From: Janthinobacterium sp. J1-1
GTDB lineage: Bacteria > Pseudomonadota > Gammaproteobacteria > Burkholderiales > Burkholderiaceae_D
Length of the DNA: 64,000 nucleotides
Reading direction: 5' to 3'
Assembly (NCBI RefSeq): GCF_030944405.1
Contig: NZ_CP132340.1
Coordinates: 62,001 to 126,000, forward strand
Of this stretch, positions 45,501 through 53,663 are shown piece after piece. Position 1 is the stretch's first letter. Every line of letters starts with the position of its first letter. The notes under the pieces were generated by a model. The model was not told the DNA's origin, made no database searches, and worked only from the letters and a program-made list of their open reading frames with translations. The translations under genes were made by a program, and so were the position numbers.

Positions 45501-45691
45501 TCTTTGGCGGCAAGATGTGCCTTCACCACGCCAGCGACCGTGCATTCGTCGGCAATCGCCAGAGCGTGATAGCCAAGACCAGCGGCACGCTGCACCAGTT
45601 GCTCGGGAGCGGACGATCCATGCAAAAACGTAAAATGGCTCACGCACTGCAATTCGGCATAGGAGGGGAGGGCGGTTGCCATGGCGCGCAT
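42545..45691 (-). CDS. dnaE2: Error-prone DNA polymerase DnaE2 (ImuC)
   Basis: A 1048-residue C-family polymerase. It opens with a PHP domain ([39 protein letters not shown]), has the catalytic palm region ([41 protein letters not shown]) and ends with an OB-fold ([20 protein letters not shown]). The PDIDVDF motif holds two catalytic aspartates. DnaE2 is the polymerase of the ImuA-ImuB-DnaE2 mutasome that performs translesion synthesis after DNA damage. It starts directly after imuB and is the third gene of the operon. Length is normal. Confidence 0.95.
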   Translation of the reverse strand: [1048 protein letters not shown]

Positions 45692-45694
45692 CCG

Positions 45695-47167
45695 TCAGGC
45701 GTACAGTCCATGCAAAAACCAGCGACGATCCGCAGTGCGCTCAAGATAAATCCAGTAGCACGTCGCATCTGTACCTTGCGCAACATAGTAGTCGCGCGCG
45801 ACCGAATGCGCATCCCACCAGCCAGCCTCGAGCCGCTCGGGTCCGCGTATGAGTCTGAGCGGGCTCAAATAAAAAGGCCTTTCGTCGCGCGTCAGCAGCT
45901 GTATGGGCTTGGGCAGCACAAAACACGGACGATCCAACACCAGTTCATCTTCGGTCGAAGAGGTCACTTTCGCCGTGGCCGGCCCCCAGCTGTTGCACTG
46001 CTCGGGGCGATGATCCGGGGACAGCACCGGCACCAAAACGTTGTCCGAACCTACTCTGGCGGACAACAATTCCAGCAGGCGTGTGAAATCGGCCAACGAA
46101 CCACCTGGCTCCGGAAATAATTGATCGGTCAGCGGCTGCATCGCTTCCAGCTGCACCACTTCCAGCCGTAAACCGATGACCGGCGCGCTCAATTCGATCT
46201 TGGCCAGGCGTTCCTTCAACAGCCTTAACAAGTGCGGCTCTTTCCACGCCGGCTCGGCCAACGTGATTTCGACAGGCGTCGGCGGCACAGCAGAGCGGCC
46301 ACGTTCGTGCTCCAGCTGCAGTCTGAACGTAATCACAGCCAATTGGCGAACAGTGAGCCAACCTGTCAGCTGCAAAATCAATGTCGTGGCGCCATGCATC
46401 AAGGCTTCCGCATGTTCGATGCGATCGAAGGTTTCGATATGGGCGCAAAATTTCGCCGGCACCGATATCCAACGATGCATTTCTTCGATATCGCCATACG
46501 CACGGTCGAGGGCATGCAAGAGCTGCTTGCTCGTGCGCCGTAGCAGCCCAGTCCTCGGCAATTTCCGCACATCGCTGAGCGTGGCGGCGCCGATACCATC
46601 GAACCAGGTAAGGAATGGCGCGGCAGCTGGAACAAGTGAACAAGGTAACCCGTCGAGGCGAAAAGCCAGAGTTGCCGCTTGCACGCACCTTCTACGCGGA
46701 GCATCACGGCCAGGCTTTACGTGGGCAAGCAGCCAGGCACCTTCCGCCGTGGGGGCAGCACCCAGCTGCCCGGTAAAGCCGAGGCGGCGGATGCTATCAC
46801 GTACCCACCGACACAACGAAAGCGGACCGCCAAACAACACAAGACTGGCACCGACATCAAGCAACAGGCTGAAATCATCGGTAAACGCAACCTCGGGCGT
46901 GAACTGCAGCATCGCCATCGCAATGGAATCGAGCGCACGCGATTCCTTTTCTGTATCGCGATCCAACATGATCGCACCAGGTGCAATGGTTGCCACACCA
47001 CCAGAGCGCATGCCAACTCGCACGCCAGCATTGGTCGCCTCTGCCGAAGCGACAAGCACTTTTCCACCATCGACTACCACGTAAGCGCCTGTCTCAGACC
47101 AAGACGGGCGCAGCGTTTCGAGCGGTAATAAGGGCAGGTATAAAGTTAACAGCAGAGGCGTTTTCAT
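45695..47167 (-). CDS. imuB: ImuB, inactive Y-family polymerase-like mutasome protein
   Basis: A 490-residue protein; the ATG at 47167 gives the usual ImuB start (LLLTLYLPLLPLETLRPSW). The Y-family fold is recognisable (YVVVDGGKVLVASAEATNAGV, MRSGGVATIAPGAIMLDRD, SIAMAMLQFTPEVAF, LLLDVGASLVLFGG), but the acidic active-site pair of true Y-family polymerases is replaced, as known for ImuB, which serves as hub binding the sliding clamp, ImuA and DnaE2. It overlaps imuA by 74 bases, an unusually long overlap, and is followed by dnaE2 after three bases. Confidence 0.9.
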   Translation of the reverse strand: MKTPLLLTLYLPLLPLETLRPSWSETGAYVVVDGGKVLVASAEATNAGVRVGMRSGGVATIAPGAIMLDRDTEKESRALDSIAMAMLQFTPEVAFTDDFSLLLDVGASLVLFGGPLSLCRWVRDSIRRLGFTGQLGAAPTAEGAWLLAHVKPGRDAPRRRCVQAATLAFRLDGLPCSLVPAAAPFLTWFDGIGAATLSDVRKLPRTGLLRRTSKQLLHALDRAYGDIEEMHRWISVPAKFCAHIETFDRIEHAEALMHGATTLILQLTGWLTVRQLAVITFRLQLEHERGRSAVPPTPVEITLAEPAWKEPHLLRLLKERLAKIELSAPVIGLRLEVVQLEAMQPLTDQLFPEPGGSLADFTRLLELLSARVGSDNVLVPVLSPDHRPEQCNSWGPATAKVTSSTEDELVLDRPCFVLPKPIQLLTRDERPFYLSPLRLIRGPERLEAGWWDAHSVARDYYVAQGTDATCYWIYLERTADRRWFLHGLYA

Positions 47168-47843
47168 GATGCACGGGGTGACGGCCAGTAGGCATATCAG
47201 CAAGCGGAATAAATAGGGTTTTATCGGAGACAGGACCACGTCGCTTTAACACCTCAACCTGGACACCACCCATCGCTGGTCGAACTCCCAGCCGAAGGGA
47301 CGCGGGCGAGGCTTCACTTGCACACGTCATTGGACGAATCAGCCAGAACCAGGTTTCCGCGCCCTGGGCCGCCAAATTCAAGCGGCGCAGGGAATCGGAG
47401 CGGATATGATTTTGCCAAAACACTACCGCACCACAACTACCATTTTTTAGTATTTGTTCCGTCGTCCAAAGAGCGTCCGCGGTACTGGGGGCCCGAACCC
47501 ATATCAATCGGCCAACATCGATACCCCATATCTTGAACGCAAGCGAATGCGGAATATAAGGCGGCTGAACCAATACAATTCGTTGCTTATCCGATAGCTT
47601 GACGAGTAAGGGCTTAAGCAACTGCAACTCTCCGATGCCCGATTGCTGAACAAGCAACTCAATCAGCGACGAACGCGGCCAACCAGCACCAGGTAACTCT
47701 CCATCCAGCAACGAATATCCCGATGAACAACTGACGTCATGTGACACTGCCAACTCACTTGCACGCCAAACGTGAGAAATCACCAAGGGATCAGTGACCT
47801 CGGCGGAGGATTCAGAACAGACTTGAGAACAGAGCAAAGCCAT
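47094..47843 (-). CDS. imuA: ImuA, RecA-like mutasome protein
   Basis: A 249-residue protein of the ImuA/SulA-like group: VWRASELAVSHDVSCSSGYSLL, DGELPGAGWPRSSLIELLVQ and a RecA-like core with IGELQLLKPLLVKLSDKQRI and WVRAPSTADALWTTEQIL. The glycine-rich P-loop is degenerate, as usual in ImuA. The start at 47843 is chosen over a TTG at 47855. It is the first gene of the SOS-inducible operon, about 30 bp downstream of a perfect LexA box. Confidence 0.9.
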   Translation of the reverse strand: MALLCSQVCSESSAEVTDPLVISHVWRASELAVSHDVSCSSGYSLLDGELPGAGWPRSSLIELLVQQSGIGELQLLKPLLVKLSDKQRIVLVQPPYIPHSLAFKIWGIDVGRLIWVRAPSTADALWTTEQILKNGSCGAVVFWQNHIRSDSLRRLNLAAQGAETWFWLIRPMTCASEASPASLRLGVRPAMGGVQVEVLKRRGPVSDKTLFIPLADMPTGRHPVHHENASAVNFIPALITARNAAPVLV

Positions 47844-47872
47844 GAGAAAGCACAATCGTTATCAACATAATA

Positions 47873-47888
47873 CTGTATATACGTACAG
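47873..47888. promoter_or_regulatory. LexA (SOS) box upstream of imuA
   Basis: CTGT-ATATACGT-ACAG at 47873-47888 matches the proteobacterial LexA consensus CTGT-N8-ACAG exactly. It lies 30 bp upstream of the imuA start, inside the expected promoter region, so the mutasome operon should be repressed by the host LexA and induced by DNA damage. Confidence 0.9.
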
Positions 47889-48144
47889 TGTATGCGTGAT
47901 TGTTTGATTCCGCAAGAGCCGGCTTCAGGTAAAAAAACATCGCTGAATAAAAAAGCGCCAGGGGGCTGCCTTCGCGCGCGGGCGTCCCCGCTTGCTTGCG
48001 CGCCGACGAAACCCCTGTCGCCACGCCCGGTTAAGCTGAAAACCCATCAATTCAACATCCTGAAACCCAACAGAGGTATGCGTCACCAACTGCTTGCTGA
48101 AAACAGCACAAACCCAGAGCCCAGAATGGCACCACCACAGGAAA
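47889..48144. other. Region downstream of repA, candidate replication origin
   Basis: This gene-free 256-base stretch lies directly after the repA stop. ColE2-type origins lie immediately downstream of the rep gene, so the origin is expected here. Short GAAACCC-like motifs recur (GAAAACCC, TGAAACCC), but I cannot define a consensus site from sequence alone. Confidence 0.3.
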
Positions 48145-49404
48145 TTATCCGTCCTCAACCCGCTGCGGGCTTACGGCGATGACAGAAGACTCACTGGAAC
48201 TGCCTTCAATACACACAAGAGAAACTAGTTGCAAAAAAGCAACCCCTACGGCAGGTACCTGATGGGTAGCAAACTTAACATTCGCCGGGGCTGCTGCGGC
48301 GTTCTGTGCATCTGGGGTTTTCAGCGCTTGGCGGGTGTGCTCGACGAGTGCTTTATAGGTGGCCACCGTCTGCCGGGTCACGCCGGCGATGCGTCCGATC
48401 GCGATCTGGGTAAGACTCTCTCCGCGTTGCAGCAACAACCTGCAGGCGGCAAGGATCCTGTCCGCAGTACTCTTCTGTCGTTCGCTGTGGGTGCGTTCTG
48501 CAGCCAGGCTTTGGCGTGCCGGGAGTGGCAGATCTGGGTCAAGCTGCATGATGCCGCGCTTGCAGCGGCCGCTTCCCGTGTACTTGTTCCATGTCCAGCG
48601 TGCGATCGAACGAATTGTCGCCCTCAGCGAGGATGCCGGCAGATCCTGTTCAAAGCCTTTGTCCCGGAAGCTGTTCAAATCGTGCGCCTTGTGATCAAGC
48701 CAGCGCACGAACGTGTCGTAGCTTCCGCTTTCCCTCTCGCGGTTGACGATGGAATAGGCGTAGTGGCGCAAATGTTCGAACAGCAGGCAGTGACGCGAGT
48801 GTGCAATGTCGTCAACGTTGACGTTCTTGGCCCAGGGCGCTGCCACGGCCAGATCGACATAATCGGCCAGGGCGCCCAATTCATAGACGGAGTTGTGTAA
48901 CTCCTCGGTCGACCACCATGGATGTCCAGGTGTCTTGGCCACTGGTCCTGAATGGAAATTGGGGTCCGCACGCAGCACCACCGAAAATGCGGCGTAGACG
49001 GCCTTCATGAAGGCGATGGGTTTGTCGCGTGCGGCCTCGGTCGTGCACACCGGAGGAATCGCATAATAAAGGTGGCTATTGCCGGAGGCGCGGTTTCGCA
49101 CAATCAGATTTGGCGCCGGCAGGCCCGCGTCCTCCCAGATCATCGAATTTGAATGGTCGAGGTCGAATATCAGCCAGCTGACAAGGCCTGGCCGATTGAT
49201 TTGCATGTACGGATAACGCACCGCGTACTCGCGGGGGCGAGTACGGGTCGCCGTTTTGTTGTCACTGCAGCGCGGAATGTAGGGCGCCTCTTGCAGCACC
49301 CGGTGCAGGGCGGTACCGTGCTCGAAATATCGAACATCGGGCTCGGCAACGCTATTCACCCTTGTTCCCCAAGGGTGGCAAAACGGTGCCAGCGTGTAGC
49401 GCAA
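48145..49404 (-). CDS. repA: ColE2-type plasmid replication initiator (primase/replicase family)
   Basis: A 419-residue protein. It matches the ColE2 Rep layout: LIFDLDHSNSMIWEDAGLPAPN (primase-like active acidic residues), NSHLYYAIP, FHSGPVAKTPGHPWW, LLFEHLRHYAYSIVN, then the PriCT_1-type segment LRATIRSIARWTWNKYTG and a C-terminal HTH (LTQIAIGRIAGVTRQTVATY) that binds the origin. The final 60 residues are variable. ColE2 Rep makes a primer at an origin just downstream of its own gene and is controlled at translation by an antisense RNA. The start is uncertain by up to about 15 codons. Confidence 0.9.
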   Translation of the reverse strand: MRYTLAPFCHPWGTRVNSVAEPDVRYFEHGTALHRVLQEAPYIPRCSDNKTATRTRPREYAVRYPYMQINRPGLVSWLIFDLDHSNSMIWEDAGLPAPNLIVRNRASGNSHLYYAIPPVCTTEAARDKPIAFMKAVYAAFSVVLRADPNFHSGPVAKTPGHPWWSTEELHNSVYELGALADYVDLAVAAPWAKNVNVDDIAHSRHCLLFEHLRHYAYSIVNRERESGSYDTFVRWLDHKAHDLNSFRDKGFEQDLPASSLRATIRSIARWTWNKYTGSGRCKRGIMQLDPDLPLPARQSLAAERTHSERQKSTADRILAACRLLLQRGESLTQIAIGRIAGVTRQTVATYKALVEHTRQALKTPDAQNAAAAPANVKFATHQVPAVGVAFLQLVSLVCIEGSSSESSVIAVSPQRVEDG

Positions 49405-49539
49405 GCCCGGTACAGCACCCGAATTTTAGGGCGAGCAGATGCTCACCTCGGCCATGATTTGTCATGGGAGCTCCAGTTGCCAAGTGACAGGCGTAAAAAA
49501 TCCCTTGCGCTGACTTGAGCACCGAACTAAAATCACGGC

Positions 49540-49612
49540 TGAAGAGTACGTAATTTATGTTTTGGCACTGCCAGCGCATTAGCAGAGGCCCGGTTCCCGC
49601 CGGGCCTTTTGC
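49540..49612 (+). ncRNA. Candidate antisense (copy-control) RNA opposite the repA leader
   Basis: On the strand opposite repA, TTGCGC (49505-49510) and TAAAAT (49528-49533) are spaced by 17 bp and would start a transcript near 49540. A strong hairpin with T-rich tail at 49587-49610 would end it, giving about 73 nt. Location, direction and size fit the antisense RNAI that regulates ColE2-type rep translation. The -35 is weak. Confidence 0.42.
49587..49610 (+). terminator. Rho-independent terminator (plus strand)
   Basis: GGCCCGG (49587-49593) pairs with CCGGGCC (49600-49606), loop TTCCCG, followed by TTTT and another T run. The T-tract is on the plus strand only, so it terminates plus-strand transcription, although all neighbouring genes are on the minus strand; this supports a small plus-strand RNA. 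Confidence 0.75.
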
Positions 49613-49686
49613 TTTTCAGGGCATCAAATTGTTAGCGTTTCAGATCAGCTCTTCATCGCAATCCTCATATTTCGTTGATCTATCGG

Positions 49687-50838
49687 TTACTTCTTGCTGC
49701 CATCGGCCAGGACTTGCAGCGCCTTGGTAATCTCGCTCATTGCCAGTTGCGCATCCACATCGGTGGCAAATTCAAGACGCAGCACTTTTTTGGCTTGTTG
49801 AACCTTGCAGTAAGTGGCGCGTCCCGAGCGCACGGTCACCGGCGCCGGCGCTACGCGCGGGGCAACCGCACGCCGAGAGGATCTGGTTGCCATCGCTACC
49901 CCCTGAGATTGCGTGGCGGCGCCGCTGATAATCGCGTCAATCGCCTGCATGACTCCCTCGGTATGGCCTTTGGCATGGAGTGCGGCGAGTTCGGCGGCAG
50001 CGTTGCGACCGAGCTTATCCGGATGGGCATCGAGCAGCGGTACTGCAGCTGCTGGCAATTCATCAAACACCATCAGATTGGCAACGGTCGTGCGAGGCAC
50101 GCCGGCATGTTTCGCGACATCGGCAACGGTCAGCGTTTGATCCTCGGCCAGCAATTTCTTGAAACCCACATACTTCGCATAATCTGTCAGGCTGTTGTGC
50201 AGCAAATTGGCGTAAAAGGCATCACGATCCGCGTACTCGTCGTCCGATAGATCGAGTACGGCAGGGATGGTTGCACGGCCACGATCGACGTAAAAATCAA
50301 ATCGGTTATGTCCGGATACCACTTCATACCCGCCATCCGGGGCAGGGCGCAGCGTCACCGGGGTGACCAGCTTGTTATTGTCGAGATTGGCGTATAACGC
50401 TTCTTTCTCGGCTTCAGTCAACAAGCGCTGGCGGCCGGCGACCTTGCGGATCCGGTTTGCCGGCGCATCGAAAGGCTTGCCGGTATTGCGTGCTGCCTCG
50501 TCCAGTGCCGCTTTGAGCGCCTCGACTTCGGCCTGGCTCGCTTCCTGCAACTGCACCAGGCGCGCGCGCAGTTCTGCCGACTCCTCATCCGAGCCGCCAT
50601 CTGCCTGCTTGGCCACCGCAGCGTCGAGCTGCCGCTGCAGTTCATCAATCTTGGCTTGGTATTTCTGGGCCTCGATGCGGAAGGCGCCCAGCTGGCCGGG
50701 CATGGTCACATTGCGCTGACTGGCGATCGGTGTCGGAGGATTCTCGCTGACATTGCGTTCCAGGTTGGCCGTCTGGCCAAGCAGCCGTGCCGCCAACTTG
50801 TTGACGCGCGGTGGACGTTTGTCGTCTTTCTTACTCAT
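49687..50838 (-). CDS. parB: ParB-family partition protein
   Basis: A 383-residue protein. The start at 50838 has AAGGAAG upstream. Domains: charged N-terminus (KRPPRVNKLAARLLGQ), a long coiled coil (about residues 60-110), a ParB/Srx-type N-terminal domain (VTLRPAPDGGYEVVSGHNRF; GHNR is the CTP-binding-type motif) and an HTH (LTVADVAKHAGVPRTTVANLMVF). It binds centromere-like sites and forms the partition complex with ParA. Its start overlaps the parA stop by four bases. The internal coiled coil and the large size resemble SopB/KorB-like plasmid ParBs. Confidence 0.9.
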   Translation of the reverse strand: MSKKDDKRPPRVNKLAARLLGQTANLERNVSENPPTPIASQRNVTMPGQLGAFRIEAQKYQAKIDELQRQLDAAVAKQADGGSDEESAELRARLVQLQEASQAEVEALKAALDEAARNTGKPFDAPANRIRKVAGRQRLLTEAEKEALYANLDNNKLVTPVTLRPAPDGGYEVVSGHNRFDFYVDRGRATIPAVLDLSDDEYADRDAFYANLLHNSLTDYAKYVGFKKLLAEDQTLTVADVAKHAGVPRTTVANLMVFDELPAAAVPLLDAHPDKLGRNAAAELAALHAKGHTEGVMQAIDAIISGAATQSQGVAMATRSSRRAVAPRVAPAPVTVRSGRATYCKVQQAKKVLRLEFATDVDAQLAMSEITKALQVLADGSKK

Positions 50839-52031
50839 GCTGCTTCCTTCATTTCGCGGTGCGCCCAGCATGTCTGCAGGGACACGTCGAGTTCCGCGAC
50901 GACCGCATTGAACGCCTCGATCGCACGGTTGTAAGTGCGCTGGCTGCCGTCATAGCTCTCAAGGTCATAAATGGTCTTGAACTCCGCATAAGCGTTTTTC
51001 ACCAGATCGGTTTCCGGAATTTCGGCCGTTCCCAGCAACTCAGGATAGGTCTGCTTGATCCACGTCTTGACGATATCGGTCATGGACACTGATGACTTTA
51101 CTTTCGACAACACGATCTTGATGAACTCGAATTCCTTGTCGATCTGCTTGCCTTCCCGCATCGAATTGAACAACTCGGAAAACTGCCGGAAAAACTGCGT
51201 CGACGACGCGTAGTCCAGGGTTTCCGGGGGCAGGGGAATAATCATGCCGTCAGCAGCCATGAAGCTGGCCAGTGCCAGATACGACAAGGTGGGCGGCGTG
51301 TCGATAATGATCACGTCATATTTTTCGCGCAGCGGCTGCATGGCCTTGTTCAGGACGTCCCAGAACTGGAATGTCGGATCGCTGGCCTGCTTGTTCGGCA
51401 AGTAATAGTCGGCGCCAAACAGATCCGGCGACGATGGGATCAGATCAATGCCGTCCCAGTAACTGGGCAGTGCAGCGTAAAGAAGATCTTCCTTGTCGCC
51501 ATAAACAACCGGCATGACCGTCATCTCCTCGTTCACCTCCGCATCGGGCACAAATCCCATCAGCGTGGTGGTCGATGCCTGCGGATCCAGATCGACCAGG
51601 CAGACACTGTGCCCCATCAAGGTCAGACCCTGCGCCACTGCAACGGTGGTGGTGGTCTTGCCCACACCGCCCTTGAAGTTGCCGCAACAGACGACAAGGC
51701 CCAAAGTGCCGGCCGGCCGCCGTTTGTGTGGGCCGATCTGCTGTACGATGGCGCGCGCCTCGGCCAGAGTGAACATGCGGCTGCGGCCATTACCCTTCAG
51801 CTGGCCGGGTGGTATGATGCCCTTGCTGCACAGATGATTGAGTTTCGTACGTTCGATATGGCACATTTGTGCCAGGCGCGTGCCCGAGATCATGGGGGAC
51901 GTTTTGCGCGGCCACGGCGCCAGCAGATCGTCACGCAGTTGCAGCAGCGTTGCCTCCGCGCGATCGGCGATGCGGATCAAGCCGTCGATATCGACGACGT
52001 TGCGTGCAGGCAGAATTCGTTTGGCGGACAT
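50835..52031 (-). CDS. parA: ParA-family partition ATPase
   Basis: A 398-residue type Ia ParA. An N-terminal winged-helix/MerR-like DNA-binding segment (RLAQMCHIERTKLNHLCSKG, residues about 50-100) suggests autorepression; then Walker A CCGNFKGGVGKTTTTVAVAQ (about 120), VCLVDLDPQAST and VIIIDTPPTLSYLALASF. Final part LSKVKSSVSMTDIVKTWI is typical of large plasmid ParAs. It forms an operon with parB. Confidence 0.93.
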   Translation of the reverse strand: MSAKRILPARNVVDIDGLIRIADRAEATLLQLRDDLLAPWPRKTSPMISGTRLAQMCHIERTKLNHLCSKGIIPPGQLKGNGRSRMFTLAEARAIVQQIGPHKRRPAGTLGLVVCCGNFKGGVGKTTTTVAVAQGLTLMGHSVCLVDLDPQASTTTLMGFVPDAEVNEEMTVMPVVYGDKEDLLYAALPSYWDGIDLIPSSPDLFGADYYLPNKQASDPTFQFWDVLNKAMQPLREKYDVIIIDTPPTLSYLALASFMAADGMIIPLPPETLDYASSTQFFRQFSELFNSMREGKQIDKEFEFIKIVLSKVKSSVSMTDIVKTWIKQTYPELLGTAEIPETDLVKNAYAEFKTIYDLESYDGSQRTYNRAIEAFNAVVAELDVSLQTCWAHREMKEAA

Positions 52032-52627
52032 GCGCTTACCTCAGTGATTGGTGGTTTGTGTTGCCGTCGTCGCTTTTTGCCAAAAAAATCAAAAGGCGAT
52101 GAGGCGACCGGATATTAACGTTTACAGTTCAGAACGTATATAACTTTTCTAGGTTTACAAGAAAAATATTGTATTGACGACGATTTTGCTCAAATTTTTA
52201 CTACAGCTCAGCCAAAATAATTTCATTTTTGGCATGAAAAACAGAAAAGTGCCCCATCGTCGTTGTCTACTCAATGTCGACCCCGCAGATCCCATCACTC
52301 CAAGTACAAGCACCCGCCTCACGTTTCCTCCTCTCATGCATATCGCTGCGCAGAGCCGGGCATCTCAAATTATCCTGTGCAAGGGTTTCGCGGGTAACGC
52401 ACCCTCGACCAGGACCAGGGAAGCTGCATGAAACAGAGGCAGGGCAACAATTCGTCCATCCGACTTACCAGGTAATCAGCGTTAGTGGCAAGCGCCTGGC
52501 GCTTTCAATCAGCGAGTCGATCTCGGTGTGCGCCCGCCGTCGGCGTCGGCGAACGGTGAGGCAATACAATCAAAACTCGGTAACCCGCGAAACATAGAGA
52601 GGGGGCTACGACAATTACCTGGCCCCC
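52032..52627. other. parA upstream region (596 bp), possible operator or centromere
   Basis: No supported gene. The first 200 bases are AT-rich and contain GTTTACA twice (52120-52126 and 52153-52159; period 33 bp), a possible ParA operator. The remainder shows no strong repeats; short open frames on both strands have no signature. A parS site could be present, but no iterated motif is convincing. Confidence 0.35.
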
Positions 52628-52999
52628 TCAGTTGAGCAGTTTCTCCGCTAAGGTAAGCGCTCGGCAAACTTTCACGATGGCGGCTTGTCTCGCGCTCTCG
52701 TCGGGTTGGTCGTGCAGTGCGACAGCGAACTGCGCGAGCGCGTGCGCCAAGGCATGCGGCAGTTCCAGCTCGACGTTCATCCAGCCACATTCCTCTTTTC
52801 CTGCCGCATACTCCTTGCGGATAGTCTCAACAGCGAGATGCACACGCTGCTTGGAGACATCATATTCTTTAGCCAACTCAGGCAGGGAGCGCTGATTCAC
52901 CAACACGCCGCTTGCCATGCTCAATGCATCGACTCCCATCTTCTTCGTCCTGGTTGCAATCCGGGCAAAGTCGTCTGCAGCAAGACGTGATAATTTCAT
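52628..52999 (-). CDS. TrfB/KorA-like plasmid regulator
   Basis: A 123-residue protein; the ATG at 52999 follows GGAGAG. The core MASGVLVNQRSLPELAKEYDVSKQRVHLAVETI resembles the TrfB/KorA HTH domain of IncP-like plasmids, where a short helix-turn-helix follows an accumulated-gene 'VLV' helix. The C-terminal 50 residues are Ala/Leu-rich and helical. It probably regulates backbone promoters. Weak similarity, so other HTH regulators remain possible. Confidence 0.55.
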   Translation of the reverse strand: MKLSRLAADDFARIATRTKKMGVDALSMASGVLVNQRSLPELAKEYDVSKQRVHLAVETIRKEYAAGKEECGWMNVELELPHALAHALAQFAVALHDQPDESARQAAIVKVCRALTLAEKLLN

Positions 53000-53117
53000 T
53001 GTGCTCTCCAAAATGCATGAATGGTCGGCCGATACCGGCCGCAGTTTCCTTAGAATGCGTTACGGACGTCAGGCCAGTCGGCATGTCAGGCATCCTCACA
53101 CCTTACTTTGTGCGATC

Positions 53118-53663
53118 TTACGAGTCAGCATCCGGGTGCATTTTCTGCCGCAGTTTTGCGGCAGTGCTGCCCCTCAAATCACCCAAAAGATGTTGCAAGT
53201 AGGCCCGGGAGCGTGCATCCCCCAGGCGTTCAAGCAGCGGCAGCACCATCTCAAGGAAACCAGCCCACATCGCCCACTCCTGCGCGTCAGAAGTGTGGCC
53301 TGCCTCCCTCATCAGTAATTGCAAACGCTTGAAACAGTCTTCGTTATAGCGGCCATTTTCGAATAACTCTGCAGGCTGAGCATAGAGCTGCTCCCCCTTG
53401 ACCGTGCGCTCACCGGCGGCGACCGTTGTTGCATCTTCGATCGCAATAGTGCGTGGCGTGGTGCGAAGCTTTGTTACCGTACCTTTTGATTCACCGGTAG
53501 CAGGACCTGCGGACACCGGGTCTTCGACACCGCGGCGGTGTTCAGCGGCGTTTCCTTGGCCAGCGTCGGCTTCGGCTGGCGACGCGGCGACTTGAATGCG
53601 CTTCGCTGCTGATTTCTGCTGAGGATGCGCAACAGGTTTTTCCCATTCAATCCTTGGCTTCAT
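53118..53663 (-). CDS. Hypothetical plasmid backbone protein
   Basis: A 181-residue protein without recognised family. The first 95 residues are low-complexity (Ala, Gly, Thr, charged), the rest is a helical domain: AQPAELFENGRYNEDCFKRL, MREAGHTSDAQEWAMWAGFL and MVLPLLERLGDARSRAYLQHLL. It lies 118 bases after (upstream of) the KorA-like gene on the same strand and may be in the same transcription unit. No signal peptide. Function unknown. Confidence 0.55.
   Translation of the reverse strand: MKPRIEWEKPVAHPQQKSAAKRIQVAASPAEADAGQGNAAEHRRGVEDPVSAGPATGESKGTVTKLRTTPRTIAIEDATTVAAGERTVKGEQLYAQPAELFENGRYNEDCFKRLQLLMREAGHTSDAQEWAMWAGFLEMVLPLLERLGDARSRAYLQHLLGDLRGSTAAKLRQKMHPDADS

Noticed and set aside
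45200..46120. 306-residue plus-strand open frame
   Set aside because: Antisense to dnaE2/imuB, which are clearly real.
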